From: Paulinella micropora
Taxonomy: Eukaryota; Cercozoa; Imbricatea; Euglyphida; Paulinellidae
Length of the DNA: 64,000 bases
Reading direction: 5' to 3'
Assembly (NCBI GenBank): GCA_019918135.1
Contig: WBZZ01003930.1
Coordinates: forward strand, 1-64,000
The notes beneath the pieces are model-generated. The model saw nothing but the letters and a program-made list of their open reading frames with translations, did not search any database and was not told the origin of the DNA. The position numbers were made by a program, and so were the translations under genes. Shown here piece after piece: positions 44,801-54,407 of this stretch. The stretch's first letter is position 1; each line of letters begins with the position of its first letter.

Positions 44801-45181
44801 CGCCTACGACGTCATGACTACTCACACACATTCGAATTCGTGTTAATGGCAGACGTATTTGACGAATTAGAAGCAATAAGGGACCCGAAAGAAGATACCA
44901 CAGACGTAGCAACCATCCCTGACGAAGATGCAACTGACGACATCGACGACCCGGAGCTCGACGACCCTGAACATGAGAACTATCTACCCACCCGCCCTGG
45001 ACTTCGCCAACGTACGCGAGTGGCAATACTACGTCAACAGGCATCCAGAGCTGGAATATTTGGAGTTCAAGAACATGGACGAATACAACAGATGGATGCA
45101 GGAGACAATGGACTTAGAACGGGCAGAGCTCAAGCGCCCTATGGTCAACTATGTGCTAATGGCCGACGGCAATCCCCCTGA
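41831..45181 (+). CDS. gag: Gag of element C with double zinc knuckle and MYND finger
   Basis: A frame of over 1100 codons, open upstream of 41972 to the B1 junction. It starts with a Ser-rich acidic segment, then a copia Gag helical domain (FGSKGSVSIARLLMQLFETK and LPDEFRVVFLLFKL), then a zinc region at about residues 190-225 counted from 41972: C-x2-C-x9-C with Gln in place of the usual His, then C-x4-C-x5-H-x4-C and a basic RRRP. A long disordered Pro/Thr-rich linker follows. At residues about 678-716 (44003-44119) lies a MYND-type zinc finger: C-x2-C-x9-C-x2-C-x5-C-x3-H-x7-H-x3-C with the characteristic W and HKEFC. The remainder is acidic. The 3' end overlaps the protease frame by about 250 bases. 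Typical copia Gags are 250-400 residues, so this is very long. Confidence 0.85.
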   Translation, partial: SDDDEDDEAYGSRRGDSSSSSSSSLTSSSSSSPSSTNPSSGSQAPALLPTINVPTDLDTLFSQADYIKAQIHVRCFLVEACQESTALLTVQRAGTNPAVIWTAICERFGSKGSVSIARLLMQLFETKLKSSNGLPTWMELLTQRFERLQSRGVPLPDEFRVVFLLFKLKECASLSMGDVGGTMYWSRADANKPRYNEICSLILQAYHANQLSAASSRSSTALFTSATPVAINKDIRCLNCNRRGQIAAQCRSTCMKRVCEGRPKHSGAECPVRRRPTQQNSNTRRGGRGGGPNQRGRGGQPKQTNTRRIQRSRGQANATTEVEATDDVDDPTGDPPETWLMHSADSDDERPGPEEDEPSQEEVAYVQRGSRYRNRAGPIQLSPLTPTSDTYNPPTPTEASPAPHPDYVEDPTRRPDIPWSSLTITQRMDENDYRRAYVQWTRMRDAFRAIPQGFPVPPAHWPRPWCPLGTPLNYFLPRTDPWMLPSLLVQDAPGSTGIEHIVLRTRCPRRARREPGSSPQQPPETTTQSPRVPTQSFMSSPAPEDRTTSEQDRQEEQSTSTPIGEHRQRQLSSTSAEDTSMSETPPTPSMAYNEESPISSFTVPIPPNLQTECFTPLAPTTTSANASTDNKDAISRIQAIEGLPYGQPVQYRRVPGVSQPTERRYTFAWTDAHHCFRHPTTDELAYWSIVKDFRLLPENWALTKPDCVDCKTIRETRRGSIRWDCTYCGNQEGKLKRCSGCQLVYYCNTDHQRTDWPAHKEFCNMAKRHPLINRLRERGTRYDLLGIPTDQPELGDLAFQHLLRYREGGPHAPLFIDTPTMVDMAMSLDEFTTRGRRVDPRTATMAQSHAHLNFTENEEDYEVTSSTPNANLAALAATTPVIPNFDEAYTINETDPPWNMLPPPPSGTDETGQEQHEPYGVGAAGERWREQLEKQLKRILNIPDTPSDVKRSPPPAPYTPEIEPLFNDNVRPPLNYYPPAGRVEAEELRDRLRRHDYSHTFEFVLMADVFDELEAIRDPKEDTTDVATIPDEDATDDIDDPELDDPEHENYLPTRPGLRQRTRVAILRQQASRAGIFGVQEHGRIQQMDAGDNGLRTGRAQAPYGQLCANGRRQSP
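44003..44119 (+). other. MYND zinc finger inside Gag
   Basis: The segment starts CTYCGNQEGKLKRCSGC and ends WPAHKEFC. Eight ligands are present; the sixth, usually Cys, is His (CNTDHQ). MYND fingers in host proteins bind proline-rich peptides and recruit co-repressors or methyltransferases. Two further cysteines (VDCKT, about 15 residues upstream) may belong to the same fold. The match is made by spacing and the conserved W-x2-HK. Confidence 0.85.
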
Positions 45182-45713
45182 CGTGGTCGACAGCGCATGC
45201 AACCGATGGCTATTCCATGAGAAGGCGCCTATCGACCCCAAGTCTATCCGCGAAGAGAAACCGGCTTTCCTCAATAACATATATGGTAAGCCGCTTCCGG
45301 TGAGGACGCGGGCTACTGCCACTCCGACGTGGCTCAATGGTTATGGTCAATCGGTTAAACAGTCATTTCCCAACTCACTCATATCACCGTCATTACCATT
45401 CAACCTTGTTCCCACCCCACGCCTTGACCATGACATGCACAAAACAATCATCCATCAAAATGGTCAAGTATTCATCTATGACAAGCCCATAACACTTGAC
45501 AAGAAGAACATACTAGCAAGGGGGAGGCTCAATTCACACTTGCTATACGAGTTAGATAAGCCAGGAATGACACCACTTGACCCTCATCAAAGATATATAA
45601 CATACAGGTACAAGCAGAGAGAACAACTGTCACTGGCTGCAACCATCGACAACCTACCAGACCTTGCATGATGGTCAGTCAATCCTCTCCCATCACATGC
45701 ACCGTACGATCCA
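44928..45713 (+). pseudogene. pol: Protease region of element C
   Basis: A frame at +1 relative to Gag opens at 44928 and reads REWQYYVNRHPELEYLEF, then VVDSACNRWLF at about 45185-45215. Asp-Ser-Ala-Cys sits where copia proteases have Asp-Ser-Gly-[ACS]. The next 150 residues would be the rest of the protease and the Gag-pre-integrase linker. TGA at 45669-45671 interrupts the frame, which continues in phase into integrase. Confidence 0.6.
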
Positions 45714-46310
45714 ATGATCCTACACAGAGCTCTGATGCATGCAAACCCACTCATAATGAACGAGTTTGCAAAGAGCGTAGGCAGACGCATCGCTGGCAAA
45801 GATTGGATGCGTCTGGTACGTGCATGTCATGGATGCAATAGGGGCCAACCTAACAAACCCCCTATGTACAGAGGTAACTATCTAGACCTAGAATATAAGC
45901 AAGGTGAACCACTCAACATAGATTTCAGCGGCCCATTCCCCGTAATGTCAAGATACGGTAACTACTACAGAGGGGGAGTGACATGTTCTCGCTCTAAGTT
46001 TGCTTGTGACCTCTACACACCTACCCGCGAAGCTAAGCTTTACATGCCACATTTAACACGCATATCTGCTTTCTTTGAACGACAGTCAGGCAACAAACTA
46101 AAGCAGATAAGAGCAGATGGCGAGTTTGTCTCTAAAGTACTAAAAGACTATACAGACAAACACGGCATCATCCTCAAAACCACCACACGTAACGAGCCTA
46201 ACATGAACCCCTTTGCTGAAAGAATGAATAGGACAGACGACACTCGCGCACTAGCAGCACAGTTAGATGCAGGCCTGCCTAACACATTTTGGGAGGACAC
46301 ATAAAGCGAC
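45714..46310 (+). pseudogene. pol: Integrase of element C
   Basis: The zinc finger is visible as LHRALMHANP followed by CHGCNRG (H-x4-H...C-x2-C). The catalytic core has LNIDFSGPFPV (first Asp), IRADGEFVSKVLKDY (second Asp) and MNPFAERMNRTDD (Glu). The frame ends at 46302 by a one-base shift and resumes in the 46267-47781 ORF with the copia LMGRKPV and FGCLAWVK motifs. Confidence 0.85.
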
Positions 46311-47781
46311 ACTAGCCATACGAATGGTCACGCCCCTTAGCAGAGGTAAGGACAAAGGAAAATCCCCTTGGGAATTGCTTATGGGCCGAAAACCTGTGCA
46401 ATCGTTCGTGCAACCTTTCGGATGCCTCGCCTGGGTGAAAATGGAAACGACGAAAGCACAGCCTGTCGCCGTGCCAGGTACTCTCATTGGCTACAACATA
46501 TTTCGTCGAGTCTATAAAATCCTCATTCACGACACCAAACAGACAGCCACAGTAGAAAAACGTAATGTTCGTTTCGATACAATGACTCGTGGCTACACAT
46601 GCAAAATACCTGCACGACCTTGGCAACCACTACTAGTGTCGCACAACATAACATCCTCCACCTCGCCTCCTACCACTAGCATACCATCTACCCAGTCAGT
46701 CCAGTGGAAAAACGAGGACCAACTGCCACAATTTCAGGACTCCAACACACCCAGTGGCTGGTGGCCAACAAACCAACTGCCACATTCCTCACAAAACACA
46801 CTCGACACACTGGACGATGACACGATAACCCCACACACCACCAAGGCCACTTCAAGTCTTTACGTGCAACCAAGCCCATATTTTGGCTCACTCCATCCCC
46901 CACCAAATGCATTTGCTCCCACTCCAGCAACAACGGTTGCACAAGAGAAAAAGACGAACACAGCACCTCGGCAAACGACACAACACAACAGAGCAACATC
47001 AATCCCAGCCCAACACTCCTCATCTGCACCACAATTCCCTCTACCAGATAGATGGAGTAGTAACAAGGGCATACCACAAACATGGGATGGTGCTGCAATA
47101 ACTTCAACAAACATAGTTGCTGGGCCCAGGCTTAGGAAACAAACACCAGCAAACCACCCCACTCATACCACACACATTATTGTTGCTCATGAGTTTGAGG
47201 AGGAGGAAGAGGAGGCCTTAGGACAGGACAGCTATTGTTTGTTCACAAGAGTGTTACATATCCCACAGAAAACCATAAAGTCACACCCTCAGGTACATGC
47301 TGCTCAACTAGCCGAGTTACAAGGTTTGTTCGAATGCAAAGCACTGCAATGGGTACCTCGAGCCGCAGCAATAACAGCGAATGTACCTCCTGTCCATACA
47401 ACATTTGTTGATGCCATAAAGACAGATGAGTCTACAGGTCAGGAGAAATACAAATCGCGACTAGTAGCTTTAGGAAATAGGATGAAAGAATACATGCATT
47501 ACAATCCATATGAATGCTCTTCCCTCACCGCCCAACCAATGTTTCTTTTGCTACTAGTATCTTATGCTGCATTCAATGACCTCATGATCTCTCACCTCGA
47601 CTTTTCACAAGCCTATTCCCATGCAGATATGAAGGACATTGCCTTCGCCTTTCCGCCTAAGGGGTACGAAAACAAAAGCGACCCTTCAATGATTCTATTG
47701 TTGAAGAAAGCACTGTACGGAACCCCCCAGGCAGGGCGAAGGTGGTTTGACCATGTGTCTACTAATGTGAGAAGTATATGA
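46267..47781 (+). pseudogene. pol: Integrase C-terminus and reverse transcriptase (first part) of element C
   Basis: After SPWELLMGRKPVQSFVQ (end of integrase core) comes a long Pro/Thr/Gln-rich linker, then RT: KSRLVALGNRMKEY, LMISHLDFSQAYSHADM (first catalytic Asp), KALYGTPQAGRRWFDHV. TGA at 47779-47781 stops the frame; the same phase continues with YKQSTLDPCIFFLP. Confidence 0.88.
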
Positions 47782-48828
47782 TATAAACAGTCAACATTAG
47801 ACCCATGCATTTTCTTCCTACCTTCAGTCACAGGCAGACAGAAACTACCCCCCTATCTACTCCTTCGCACTGATGACTTGCTCGTGTTTCATAATACCAA
47901 AGACGAGCACAATGCCCTGTTCACCAAACTGAAACATTCATTTAGAGTGAAGGACCTAGGACAAGTCAAAACATTTTGTGGCTTGCAGTTTGTTAGGACT
48001 TCAGAGGGCATAGTCATACATCAGCATGAATACATTAAGGGCATGCTTAGGGATTTCAACTTCCAAGAAGCCAAGCCAGTCGCTACCCCTACAGCGACGA
48101 CTGACCCTCCCCCAGCCAGCAAAGAAGCTATGCTTCGGCGTTTCTCGCTCCCTCGCTTGCTTGGCGCCCTTCTCTGGCCTGCGACTCAGACTCAACCGGC
48201 CATCACCTACGCGGTCAACCACGCGGCGGTACTCGCATCAAAGAAGCCTGACGTGGCGTACTCAGCAATAGCTCGCATCCTCAGATTTCTGCGACCACCT
48301 AGAGGGATTTTCTTTCCATTTCGGACCCGCAGCTTCGAGCTTATATCGTATTCCGATGCCAACTTGGGCGCATGTGAATACACGCGACGATCAAGAACCG
48401 GCTAACTGCACATGACGACTGGGCCCATCGCATGGAGTTCGAAGCGCCAACCCACAGTCGCACTATCGACTCAGGATGCTGAAACGATCGCCAACTCAAC
48501 GACATGCCGAACAGCAATCGCGATATTGCATATGTGCAAGGACGTTGGAATTCCGTTGCCGACGCCATCAACTATCAATAACGACAACCGGGGGGCGGTC
48601 CTGAACGCAACGAACGGCATGGCCACTGATCGCACACCCCACTTAGCACTCAAACACCATTACGTGGTAGAACGAGTACGGGCTGGCGAAGTGATCGTAC
48701 GACACGTTTCGACGAAGGACAATCTGGCGGACATGCTGACGAAGTCACTACCGACGCCACGATTCTTGGAACTAGTCGCACAGTTTACGGTGTTGCTCAA
48801 GGACGCTTTACCGCAGTTTGAGGTTTAA
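47782..48828 (+). pseudogene. pol: Reverse transcriptase (second part) and RNase H of element C
   Basis: The RT active site reads LLLRTDDLLVF (47866-47877 for RTDD), again not YVDD. It is followed by KTFCGLQFVRT, the connection domain, and after an in-frame TAA (48403-48405) RNase H: WSSKRQPTVALSTQDAE, DNRGAVL, KHHYVVERV and VSTKDNLADMLTKSLP. TAA at 48826-48828 is the natural end of pol. Confidence 0.88.
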
Positions 48829-49467
48829 TGCCTCTAGCTTTTACAGACACTTAGGATGAATTTATTCAACAGACTTGCTACACCGCTGCAAGGATCTGCA
48901 TCCTTTGATGCTTACGAATTATTTTTTTTCATTTTTAGTGTTAATGCAACATTAACATGTATCATACTTCATCATCATGAATCGCTAGTTTACATATAGT
49001 TTCATATGGCCAATCATGTTAGTAACTTAAAGATAATATACATATACATGTATGTTATGCCGAGGGGGAGAGTAAGCAATAATATTTACTAAATATATTG
49101 TTACCTTTTATGGTCAATTTCACGACATAACATTTATATTTGACCGGATCATATTCATTACCATTTTCATATTTCGTATCATAATTATTATTCGTTACGT
49201 TCATATTACCGTTATTCACAATTAGGTGCCAGTTAGTATAGATTGGCCCATACTGAATCATCACTTGAATTTCTGACCACAAGATCAGTATATAAATTTG
49301 TGGTATTTATTTCACTATAAATTTATGGTAAATTAGATTGAGTTTCAGTCATTGGTTTCTAACCATTGATTAAATTCATTATTGTTCCTTCAACCTTTGA
49401 TCAAATAGCCTCAGCGCAAACGATAATTCAAGTATCCGGAGACTAATGTCTACTAGTGTACTTACTT
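48829..49467 (+). repeat. 3' non-coding region, polypurine tract and probable 3' LTR of element C
   Basis: A purine tract GAGGGGGAGAG at 49062-49072 precedes AT-rich sequence to the B2 junction near 49468. The LTR would begin TAAGCAAT, lacking the usual TG, so its exact start is uncertain. There is no second copy in the window to compare. Confidence 0.5.
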
Positions 49468-50690
49468 CGGGGTGTTGAGCACTAGTGAGAGTGCGGTGTG
49501 GAGGGTTGTGGGGTCTGTCTCGGAGTGTGTTTCGAGCCAATGGAGCACTCGACAGTTCCCCCCCCCCCCCCCCATGGGCTCTTGTGGGTTGATCTAAGGG
49601 TTTGTTCTCACTTTGCTCCTTTGGAGGCTCACTATCCTCCTCGCCCTCTTGCTCTGCTTCACGAGCAATAATGCTTTCCCCACTTTCTATGTTTCCCTCC
49701 ATTGCTTCTTCGCTACCCTCCATTATGACTAGCCCATACTCTTCTTCTTCTGAGGTGTCTTCTCCCTCAGACTTGTCTCCTCCTTCCTCCTCACCCTCCT
49801 CTCCTACTTCTGCCCTCATAAGAGTAACTCCTTTGGCTCCTTTCTTTCGAAATTTGCCACTCTTGTCTCTTTGCTTCCCCTTTGAGGAGTCAGAGTGAGC
49901 TGACTTTGGACTAGTTCGTCCGGGGCCTGACTTTTGTTCGGGGCAAAAACGCTTAGTGTGTCCAGTCTGATAGCAGTTATAGCAATCTCTGTTGCTTCGC
50001 ATCCCACAGCACGTAAATTTCCTTTGCAGACTTTACTATTTCATCGTGTGTTGGTCTGTTTGCTGCCGCTAGTCTGTAGTAGTCACTGAAGAATGTTGTT
50101 CCGTAAGCTTCGTGTTCAGCTAGCTTCTCTAACAGTCCGTTCACTGCCTCATCTTCCCCAAAACTCCTCGCAAGGCTTCAAGCCACTGCTTCTGGAGTTG
50201 ATGTTGGGTAAGATATTCTTCCATATCTTCTGTCGGTCTTGGTCTCTGATTTTTAAAGGCTTTCTCCTCGACATATCTCGCCGCACCGCTTATATTACCG
50301 TATTTTTCTTTTACGATGCAGACTTTTTCAAACGGGCAATGTGCCTTTTTGCTGCGAAGGAATTGAACCACTTTAGTTTCCGAGAATGCGGTTGTAACGA
50401 GAAGTTGAAACACTGCAACGATGCAGATATCGTTGCTCTTCTTATACTTCTTCTTTCTCAGTATGTAAACGTCTTTGTTGCTTCTTGTCATTGCCCTTTT
50501 CTTCCTTCTGTTCGCTCTGTCTTCCCAAGCCTTCTTCTCTTCCTTGGATAGATCTTTCCAGTTGTCTGGTTTCTCTGCCGCTGCCTTCCCGTCTTGTGCT
50601 GTTTGACTACCTTTCTGTCTCGGTTGTCGTGGTTGTGTTTCATCTTCTTCATCTGATCCCTCCGGTGTGTCCACCTCGTGTGGTTCTCTC
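49468..50690 (-). mobile_element. Family B gag segment, copy B2 with internal deletion
   Basis: It matches B3 but skips about 195 bases that contain the basic lysine-rich segment (junction AGCA/ATCTC near 49984). It covers the glutamate-rich tail, the zinc knuckle (CYNCYQTGHTKRFC on the minus strand) and the region with TEDMEEYLTQHQLQ. It is in the frame of B3 at the 2-base indel. At 50690 it abuts B3 in the same orientation with a jump in content. Confidence 0.8.
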
Positions 50691-50694
50691 CATG

Positions 50695-50892
50695 TTTCCA
50701 GTGGACATAATGTTGACTGGCACCCTGTTGTCTAACAACATATCTTTCTTTACCAAAACTGGCTTTCCCGATCCATCTATTCTTGTCAACCTCGCTTCCC
50801 CTATATTTCGCACTACACTCTCTTCGTTTCCGGTGACTAAGCTAACGGGTTCAATCTCTCGGACGTTGTGTAAGATGTGTGGGGTACAGGCT
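50695..50892 (-). pseudogene. pro: Family B copia-type protease fragment
   Basis: In the frame reading SRDIACTPHIL...VSLVTGNE...GEARLTRID...LLDNRVPVNIMSTGN, the pattern fits the copia protease: D-x-A-C-T-x-H in place of D-S-G-x-T-x-H, the V-x-T-G-N-x strand, and the closing P-V-N-I-x-S. It breaks off at 50691. Confidence 0.6.
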
Positions 50893-51901
50893 ATATCCCT
50901 TGACCGGATCCGCTGTCTTGAACTATCATCTTTTTCTTGCGTCCTACCGTCTCACTATCGTCTACCATGAGATTGCGATCTTGCTCCTCTTCCTCCTCAT
51001 TTTTTTTCTTCTGGACCCTGTCCTTCCTTTCTCTCTCGAATCTCTCCTCATACATCCAATCAAGCCCTTCTTGCGCTTCGCAATACGACTTAAAGCTTAT
51101 GGGAATTCCTGACCTCATCTCCTCAGAGGTTCTGGAGTGTTCTAGGTTTTCCGGATCAAATTCGTCATCCTCCTCTATGTCTGAGTGTCTGTCTATCTCC
51201 CGTCTCTTCCTGTCAAACTCTTTCTTCCTCAATGCTGCCTGTTCCGGGCTGAAGAACTTGTGTGCATCTCCTGAGTGTAACTTACGCAAATATGCGTTCA
51301 GTGTAACCCCTCTCGCTTCTACCTCATGCCATATCTTCATAAGGTGGGGCATCGATCGCACGATAAAAAGAGCAAATTGATTGTCGTGATTCTTAGCTAA
51401 GTCAAGTATCCCATAATCTATTATTCCTAACAGTTCTGAGTAAAACTCGTTTTCTTTGCAGTCCGGGTCATAACACAAACACTCTTTCACTACTATCGGT
51501 TCTGCTCCCTTCGTCAGCGCATATAGCAGCCTAGCTATTTCAGTCTTCTCAGGTCTTGGATGTCCTTCGCTATGTCTGTACTCACACTCCCACTTAGCTC
51601 TTTCCTTAGCTTTCGCACTTTGAGTATTCTTAGCTGCTCGTTTCTCTATGACTGTCTCTCTTGTGGTTAGAGGTGTGCCTGCTGCATGCTTTAGAAATAC
51701 CTCGTTTACAGCCCAAAACACATCTGTCAACAGTCCATCTGCCTCGGCTACTCTCTCTCCTTCCTTCTTCGTCATCTTCATGACATCTCCCGTGTCATCG
51801 TCCAAAATACACAGGCTATTCAGCTGTTCACTTATTCTCTTAAAGTCTTCAAAGCTTATCACCTTTCCGTATCCTGTGTCTCTTTTACTGCCCTTTCCCA
51901 C
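50891..51901 (-). CDS. Family B second domain, 336 codons, function unknown
   Basis: An intact frame from ATG 51901 (MGKGSKRDTGYGKVISFEDF) to 50891. It is helical and charged, with Cys-rich KECLCYDPDCKENEFY in the middle, a long coiled-coil-like stretch (REIDRHSDIEEDDEFDPEN) and a basic, acidic tail. The end runs into the protease in another frame. B1 holds only its first two thirds. It may be the second half of Gag. No domain was recognised. Confidence 0.55.
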   Translation of the reverse strand: MGKGSKRDTGYGKVISFEDFKRISEQLNSLCILDDDTGDVMKMTKKEGERVAEADGLLTDVFWAVNEVFLKHAAGTPLTTRETVIEKRAAKNTQSAKAKERAKWECEYRHSEGHPRPEKTEIARLLYALTKGAEPIVVKECLCYDPDCKENEFYSELLGIIDYGILDLAKNHDNQFALFIVRSMPHLMKIWHEVEARGVTLNAYLRKLHSGDAHKFFSPEQAALRKKEFDRKRREIDRHSDIEEDDEFDPENLEHSRTSEEMRSGIPISFKSYCEAQEGLDWMYEERFERERKDRVQKKKNEEEEEQDRNLMVDDSETVGRKKKMIVQDSGSGQGI

Positions 51902-52148
51902 AGGTGTTTCGTGTGTGTGTGTGTATCGCTTGTCTGCTCTGTCTGTGACTCCACACTGTCTCCTAGTCTATCCAAAGGAGACGGACCTTGTGGTAGTAGC
52001 GATGGGGCCAAGACTTCCCTCCTCTCGTCCCTCTTATACGCTCCACAGTCTCAATGCAATCAGTCTCTCTTCCAGCTCTGGTCCCGCCGGTCCGTGCCTC
52101 TTTCCTGGCATTACAGCATCATTCCGTGAATCTGTACTAACTCCTTTC

Positions 52149-52841
52149 TTACCGGATTTTACGACTCTTTCCTTGTCTTTTTCTCCGATATTTGCGGGAC
52201 TTAGCGAGTTTTTCTTCGCGGGTTTTGCCGTATCTTTTTGCGAGATTTGCTGTGCACTCGCCTCCCTTTCCCTCCCTCTCTCTCAGTATGCTCATCATCT
52301 CACTCTCTGAAGGATAATCACGGGAAGGACGTGGGCGACGTGAAGGGTCTTGTGCTAGGTCAATGTCAGGGAATAGTGGGTCCTGACGTGCATGATGACC
52401 ACATAAGTCTGCATACACTAGCCTCTTTGCTGCCTCATCTGCCTTGCCCCAACTCTCCCCCTGTCCAAACTTAACTCCACACTGTTCTCCCCTCCAGTTC
52501 AGCCCAGTACAACGAGTGGTTAGTGGGCCTCTGGTGTGACTCTTAGGAGTTGATGTAGTGGGGCGTGGTGTTTTGTTCTTTGTCTGCCTAGAGTTCTGAC
52601 GGAATGTGGGTGTCGGTTTCTCACTTGCTTTCCGTTTCTCTTTCTCTTTCACTTGCAAGGGTTTTGGTTGCAATGCTGAGGGTTGCACACGTGGTGTGTC
52701 TTGTGAGGTCGTGAGGGCAGGAGTGGTTGTTGTAGAGGTGTCGGGGTGTTGAGCACTACGGTGTGGAGGTTGTGGGGTCTGTCTCGGAGTGTGTTTCGAG
52801 CCAATGGAGCACTCGACAGTTTCCCCCCCCCCCCCCCCCAT
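52149..52841 (-). pseudogene. Family B basic domain with Cys-His motif
   Basis: The frame 52841-52149 follows the C-run. After a Ser/Thr/Pro/Lys-rich linker comes TTRCTGLNWRGEQCGVKFG and, 20 residues on, YADLCGHHARQ. The pattern C-x9-C-x(n)-C-x2-H resembles short zinc-binding motifs of the form RC...G..C......YC..H found in many viral and mobile-element proteins. The tail is Lys/Arg-rich. Confidence 0.5.
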
Positions 52842-53588
52842 GGGCTCTTGTGGGTTGATCTAAGGGTTTGTTCTCACTTTGCTCCTTTGGAGGCTCATTA
52901 TCCTCCTCGCCCTCTTGCTCTGCTTCACGAGCAATAATGCTTTCCCCACTTTCTATGTTTCCCTCCATTGCTTCTTCGCTACCCTCCATTATGACTAGCC
53001 CATACTCTTCTTCTTCTGAGGTGTCTTCTCCCTCAGACTTGTCTCCTCCTTCCTCCTCACCCTCCTCTCCTACTTCTGCCCTCATAAGAGTAACTCCTTT
53101 GGCTCCTTTCTTTCGAAATTTGCCACTCTTGTCTCTTTGCTTCCCCTTTGAGGAGTCAGAGTGAGCTGACTTTGGACTAGTTCGTCCGGGGCCTGACTTT
53201 TGTTCGGGGCAAAAACGCTTAGTGTGTCCAGTCTGATAGCAGTTATAGCATGTCGCTGTCAGCCACCACTCCTGCTCTGAACTATCACTTCAATTCTTGT
53301 TGCCCTTGCCCTTCCCGTTCTTAGTCCATTTCTTGTTCTTCTCTCTCTTTTCTCTCTTCTCTCCTCCCTCTCCCCCTCCAAACAGTAGATTCGCTCCCTT
53401 ACCCTCTCTCTTGCTCTCCCTCTCCTTCTTACGCTCCTTCCTCAATCTCTGTTGCTTCGCATCCCACAGCACGTAAATTTCCTTTGCAGACTTTACTATT
53501 TCATCGTGTGTTGGTCTGTTTGCTGCCGCTAGTCTGTAGTAGTCACTGAAGAATGTTGTTCCGTAAGCTTCGTGTTCAGCTAGCTTCT

Positions 53589-54401
53589 CTAACAGTCCGT
53601 TGACTGCCTCATCTTCCCCAAAACTCCTCGCAAGGCTTCAAGCCACTGCTTCTGGAGTTGATGTTGGGTAAGATATTCTTCCATATCTTCTGTCGGTCTT
53701 GGTCTCTGATTTTTAAAGGCTTTCTCCTCGACATATCTCGCCGCACCGCTTATATTACCGTATTTTTCTTTTACGATGCAGACTTTTTCAAACGGGCAAT
53801 GTGCCTTTTTGCTGCGAAGGAATTGAACCACTTTAGTTTCCGAGAATGCGGTTGTAACGAGAAGTTGAAACACTGCAACGATGCAGATATCGTTGCTCTT
53901 CTTATACTTCTTCTTTCTCAGTATGTAAACGTCTTTGTTGCTTCTTGTCATTGCCCTTTTCTTCCTTCTGTTCGCTCTGTCTTCCCAAGCCTTCTTCTCT
54001 TCCTTGGATAGATCTTTCCAGTTGTCTGGTTTCTCTGCCGCTGCCTTCCCGTCTTGTGCTGTTTGACTACCTTTCTGTCTCGGTTGTCGTGGTTGTGTTT
54101 CATCTTCTTCATCTGATCCCTCCGGTGTGTCCACCTCGTGTGGTTCTCTCGGCTCATACATTTCCTCTGCCTTTCTCATCCTGTCTCTGTCGTAACCATA
54201 TTTGGTCTTCGCTGCCTTATGGTCTTTGAAGGCATTGTGAAACCTGTCTCCGAGAGTTGTGCTAATACCATATGCGTATTCCTCTATCTGATAGTAGCAA
54301 CTCTGCAAATCTTTCTTGTTTCCGCTAAACACCGGAGTGTGAGACAGCAACTGTCTCATGCTAAGTGCATTGTGCCGAAATTCGCTATCCCAGCGGCTCA
54401 T
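53589..54401 (-). pseudogene. gag: Family B Gag, N-terminal domain
   Basis: 270 codons. The start at ATG 54401 lies inside the primer binding site, so translation may really begin at MRQLL (about 54356). The motif PVFSGNKKDLQSCYYQIEEYAYG is the usual opening of retrotransposon Gags (x-F-x-G-x4-L-x-x-F/Y). A charged linker (WKDLSKEEKKAWEDRANRR) and a helical C-terminal part follow. The end of the ORF (STDC) is out of frame; the coding resumes one base over with EDEAVNGLLEKL. Confidence 0.75.
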
Positions 54402-54406
54402 AACCG
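54395..54406 (-). other. Primer binding site matching initiator tRNA-Met anticodon arm
   Basis: The minus strand reads GGTTATGAGCC straight after the LTR. That is the complement of GGCUCAUAACC, the anticodon stem-loop of eukaryotic initiator tRNA-Met. Drosophila copia and relatives use this internal half-tRNA primer rather than the tRNA 3' end. The gag start ATG overlaps the site. Confidence 0.7.
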
Positions 54407-54407
54407 T

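Larger units (their letters stand above)
41786..49467 (+). mobile_element. Ty1/copia element C, nearly full length, 5' end missing
   Basis: Gag, protease, integrase, RT and RNase H follow one another in the Ty1/copia order (integrase before RT). The coding part is 41831-48828. A purine tract GAGGGGGAGAG (49062-49072) and about 390 bases of probable 3' LTR follow. The 5' LTR and start of gag are absent, replaced by segment B1. The frame is broken by in-frame stops (45669, 47779, 48403) and by shifts near 44990 and 46300. Confidence 0.85.
50691..54407 (-). mobile_element. Family B copia-type gag-protease segment, copy B3 (most complete)
   Basis: Read on the minus strand from the LTR at 54408: gag N-terminus (54401-53589, with TPVFSGNKKDLQSCYYQIEE), a lysine-rich segment (to 53290), CX2CX4HX4C zinc knuckle, Glu-rich tail, C-run, a basic region (52841-52149), a second domain (51901-50891) and a protease (about 50890-50695: DIACTPHIL, VSLVTGNE, LLDNRVPVNIMST). 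No integrase or RT follows; the segment ends at 50691. Frame breaks present in all copies are the shift at GTTTTGGGG (near 53620) and the TGA after KGKGNKN (near 53290). Confidence 0.85.

Noticed and set aside
49602..49898. Open frame on the strand opposite family B gag (also at 40571, 52868 and 55884)
   Set aside because: It is the antisense of the Glu/Ser-rich Gag tail, repeated because the copies are repeated. There is no independent support.
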